Below are positions 47,313-48,805 of a stretch of 48,805 nt of DNA, one piece after another. Position numbers and translations under genes: made by a program. This DNA is from Lyngbya confervoides BDU141951 (GTDB taxonomy: Bacteria > Cyanobacteriota > Cyanobacteriia > Thermosynechococcales > Thermosynechococcaceae). The stretch spans positions 1-48,805 of the forward strand of contig NZ_JTHE03000043.1 of assembly GCF_000817775.3 (NCBI RefSeq). Direction: 5' to 3'. Every line of letters begins with the position of its first letter. Positions within the stretch are counted from its first letter, which is position 1. The notes under the pieces were generated by a model that searched no databases, was not told the origin of the DNA, and saw only the letters and a list, made by a program, of their open reading frames with translations.

Positions 47313-48431
47313 ATGGTTTCGGACTCCTCTGTTGCTCATTTTTTACGCCATCGTCTCTTGATCCTCTCTCCATTTTTCTTGTGGGGAACTGCCATGGTGG
47401 CGATGAAGGGGGTGATTCCGGAAACCTCGCCGCTATTTTTAGCTGCCATGCGCATCCTGCCTGCGGGTGGACTGGTGCTTTTAGCGGCGCTGGGGATGGG
47501 CCGCCCGCAGCCCAAGGGATGGAGGGCCTGGGGATGGATCACGCTGTTTGCGCTGGTGGACGGCACCCTATTTCAGGGATTTTTAGCCCAGGGGCTCCTG
47601 CGCACGGGCGCGGGCCTGGGGTCAGTCATGATTGATTCGCAGCCCTTGGTGGTTGCCTTGCTGGCTTGGATCCTCTACGGAGAGCGCGTCGGTGCCCTGG
47701 GATGGTTGGGGCTCTTAATTGGCGTGACGGGGATTAGCTTCATTGGCTTTTCCAAGGTCGAGGTGGCAAATTTGAGCTGGGCAACCCTCTCAGGCGGATC
47801 TCTAGCAGATTTTGGCGCATGGCTTTTGCAGGGATTGAACCAGGGAGAGGTGCTGATGCTGCTTGCGGCCCTATCGATGGCGGTGGGAACCGTGATGATT
47901 CGCAAGGTCTGTCAGTATGCAGATGCCCTTTCGGCGACGGGCTGGCATATGATCCTCGGAGGCTTGCCATTGCTGATCGGATCCTGGGGATGGGAAGATC
48001 ACCCCATGCAATCTTTAACCCTAGGACACTGGGGCGCCATCGCCTATGCCTCGGTGTTTGGCAGTGCGATCGCCTACGGGCTTTTCTTCTTCTTTGCTTC
48101 GACAGGAAATCTGACAAGCTTAAGCTCCTTAACCTTTCTTACCCCTGTGTTTGCCCTTGGATTCGGGAATCTCTTCCTAGGAGAGGTGTTGAGCCAGTTT
48201 CAAATGATGGGCGTCTTCCTGACCCTGGTCAGCATTTTTCTGGTCAATCAACGAGAGCAGCTGTCTGACAGGATCATGAATCCCGTGAGGGACTGGATCA
48301 GGGGAGTTCAGGGCTGGGGAGGCTGGATCTCCAGAGCAGAAAAGACACCGCCCCTTCAGGTCACGGTTTCCTCACCGAAGTCCTATGGCCAATCCTCGGA
48401 TCCAAACCCAGAATTAAAAGGGCTGGATTAG
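47313..48431 (+). CDS. EamA/DMT-family transporter
   Basis: A 372-residue protein with about ten membrane helices in two EamA repeats. [20 protein letters not shown] and [20 protein letters not shown] start the first; [20 protein letters not shown] and [20 protein letters not shown] lie in the second. The drug/metabolite transporter superfamily exports amino acids, nucleobases or other small molecules; the substrate here cannot be told. The C-terminal 60 residues are a cytoplasmic basic/polar tail. ATG 47313 is the likely start. It diverges from sppA. Confidence 0.88.
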   Translation: MVSDSSVAHFLRHRLLILSPFFLWGTAMVAMKGVIPETSPLFLAAMRILPAGGLVLLAALGMGRPQPKGWRAWGWITLFALVDGTLFQGFLAQGLLRTGAGLGSVMIDSQPLVVALLAWILYGERVGALGWLGLLIGVTGISFIGFSKVEVANLSWATLSGGSLADFGAWLLQGLNQGEVLMLLAALSMAVGTVMIRKVCQYADALSATGWHMILGGLPLLIGSWGWEDHPMQSLTLGHWGAIAYASVFGSAIAYGLFFFFASTGNLTSLSSLTFLTPVFALGFGNLFLGEVLSQFQMMGVFLTLVSIFLVNQREQLSDRIMNPVRDWIRGVQGWGGWISRAEKTPPLQVTVSSPKSYGQSSDPNPELKGLD

Positions 48432-48477
48432 GGGGACACTGTGGAGCATCATTAAAAATAAGCTAAGATATGGCTTA

Positions 48478-48551
<74 letters not shown>

Positions 48552-48747
48552 TTGCTGCAAAACTCTATAACTGGTGAGGCTTTCAGGGTTTAACGTAAAT
48601 CCTTGAAGGCCATTTCTGTTGTCAATAAGCAAGAAAAATAGGGCCGTTTGAGGCTTTACGTCCTTTGAAGTTTGTATCAAGGATGTATCGGCCATGAAAA
48701 TCACCATTGAAAATTTGGTAGTCCTAAACCTGTAAGGATGCATTGTA

Positions 48748-48805
48748 ATGATGGATGAAGTACCAGATAGCGCCAATATGGTTCTCCAGCTTCTTAGAGA
48801 ACGAG
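48748..48805 (+). CDS. Partial gene cut by the right edge, product unknown
   Basis: AAGGA at 48734-48738 lies nine bases before ATG 48748, which opens a frame (MMDEVPDSANMVLQLLRER) running off the window. A second ATG follows at 48751. Nineteen residues are too few to name a family. Composition suggests a soluble helical start. Confidence 0.45.
   Translation, partial: MMDEVPDSANMVLQLLRER

Overview
The window is chromosomal DNA of a cyanobacterium. The evidence is the dense scatter of the HIP1 octamer GCGATCGC, a PII gene with an NtcA-type promoter, a CBS-CP12 protein, Ycf66 and DUF3122 proteins, a cyanophycinase-like domain, and moderately high GC with many short genes on both strands. It fits a non-heterocystous lineage of the Leptolyngbya/Synechococcales kind, but genus cannot be settled from this sequence alone.

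Positions 1-3800 are a decayed zone: a gene cut by the left edge, a C-terminally truncated TetR regulator, a 41-codon remnant, an ankyrin-repeat gene, a DUF4336 relic with an in-frame stop, an intact 368-residue unknown, a small ribbon-helix-helix protein, an IS4-type transposase tail and a weak Uma2-like relic. From 3811 a dense plus-strand block follows: ureB-ureC (without ureA or ureD beside them), an FAD oxidoreductase, a spermidine/thermospermine-synthase-like enzyme overlapping an alpha/beta hydrolase, and ligA. Next come a 48-aa ORF, a PQ-loop protein, and a terminator shared with a convergent minus-strand run: a transketolase-like TPP enzyme, a ROK/polyphosphate-glucokinase-like enzyme, a GH19 enzyme, a DUF3122 secreted protein and a TauE/SafE exporter.

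18.2-25.4 kb carries a ComM-like ATPase, a membrane protein, a class 3 lipase, a DCC thiol oxidoreductase, an RRM RNA-binding protein with a strong terminator, a CBS-CP12 fusion and an unknown helical-repeat protein. 25.6-28.3 kb is a single 898-residue phosphorelay protein (REC-wHTH-HPt-REC-PAS-kinase). 28.6-31.1 kb is a pyk-ldhA pair. glnB (PII) with a good NtcA promoter lies at 31.65-32.1 kb. The most unusual gene is at 32.8-35.5 kb: an aspartate 4-decarboxylase/aminotransferase fused to a cyanophycinase-like S51 peptidase. ileS, a Ycf66-family gene, lipA, a GT4 glycosyltransferase, tRNA-Leu(GAG), a DUF4336/ABC-class ATPase pair, a CBS protein, aroH, sppA, an EamA transporter and tRNA-Pro(CGG) complete the window; a gene starting at 48748 runs off the right edge.

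Functional themes: nitrogen economy (urease, PII, the AspD-S51 fusion), control at the carbon node (CP12, pyruvate kinase, D-lactate dehydrogenase, glucokinase), and housekeeping. Several short tandem repeats with 13-16 bp periods sit at gene ends, and two of them contain the stop codon of a neighbouring gene.
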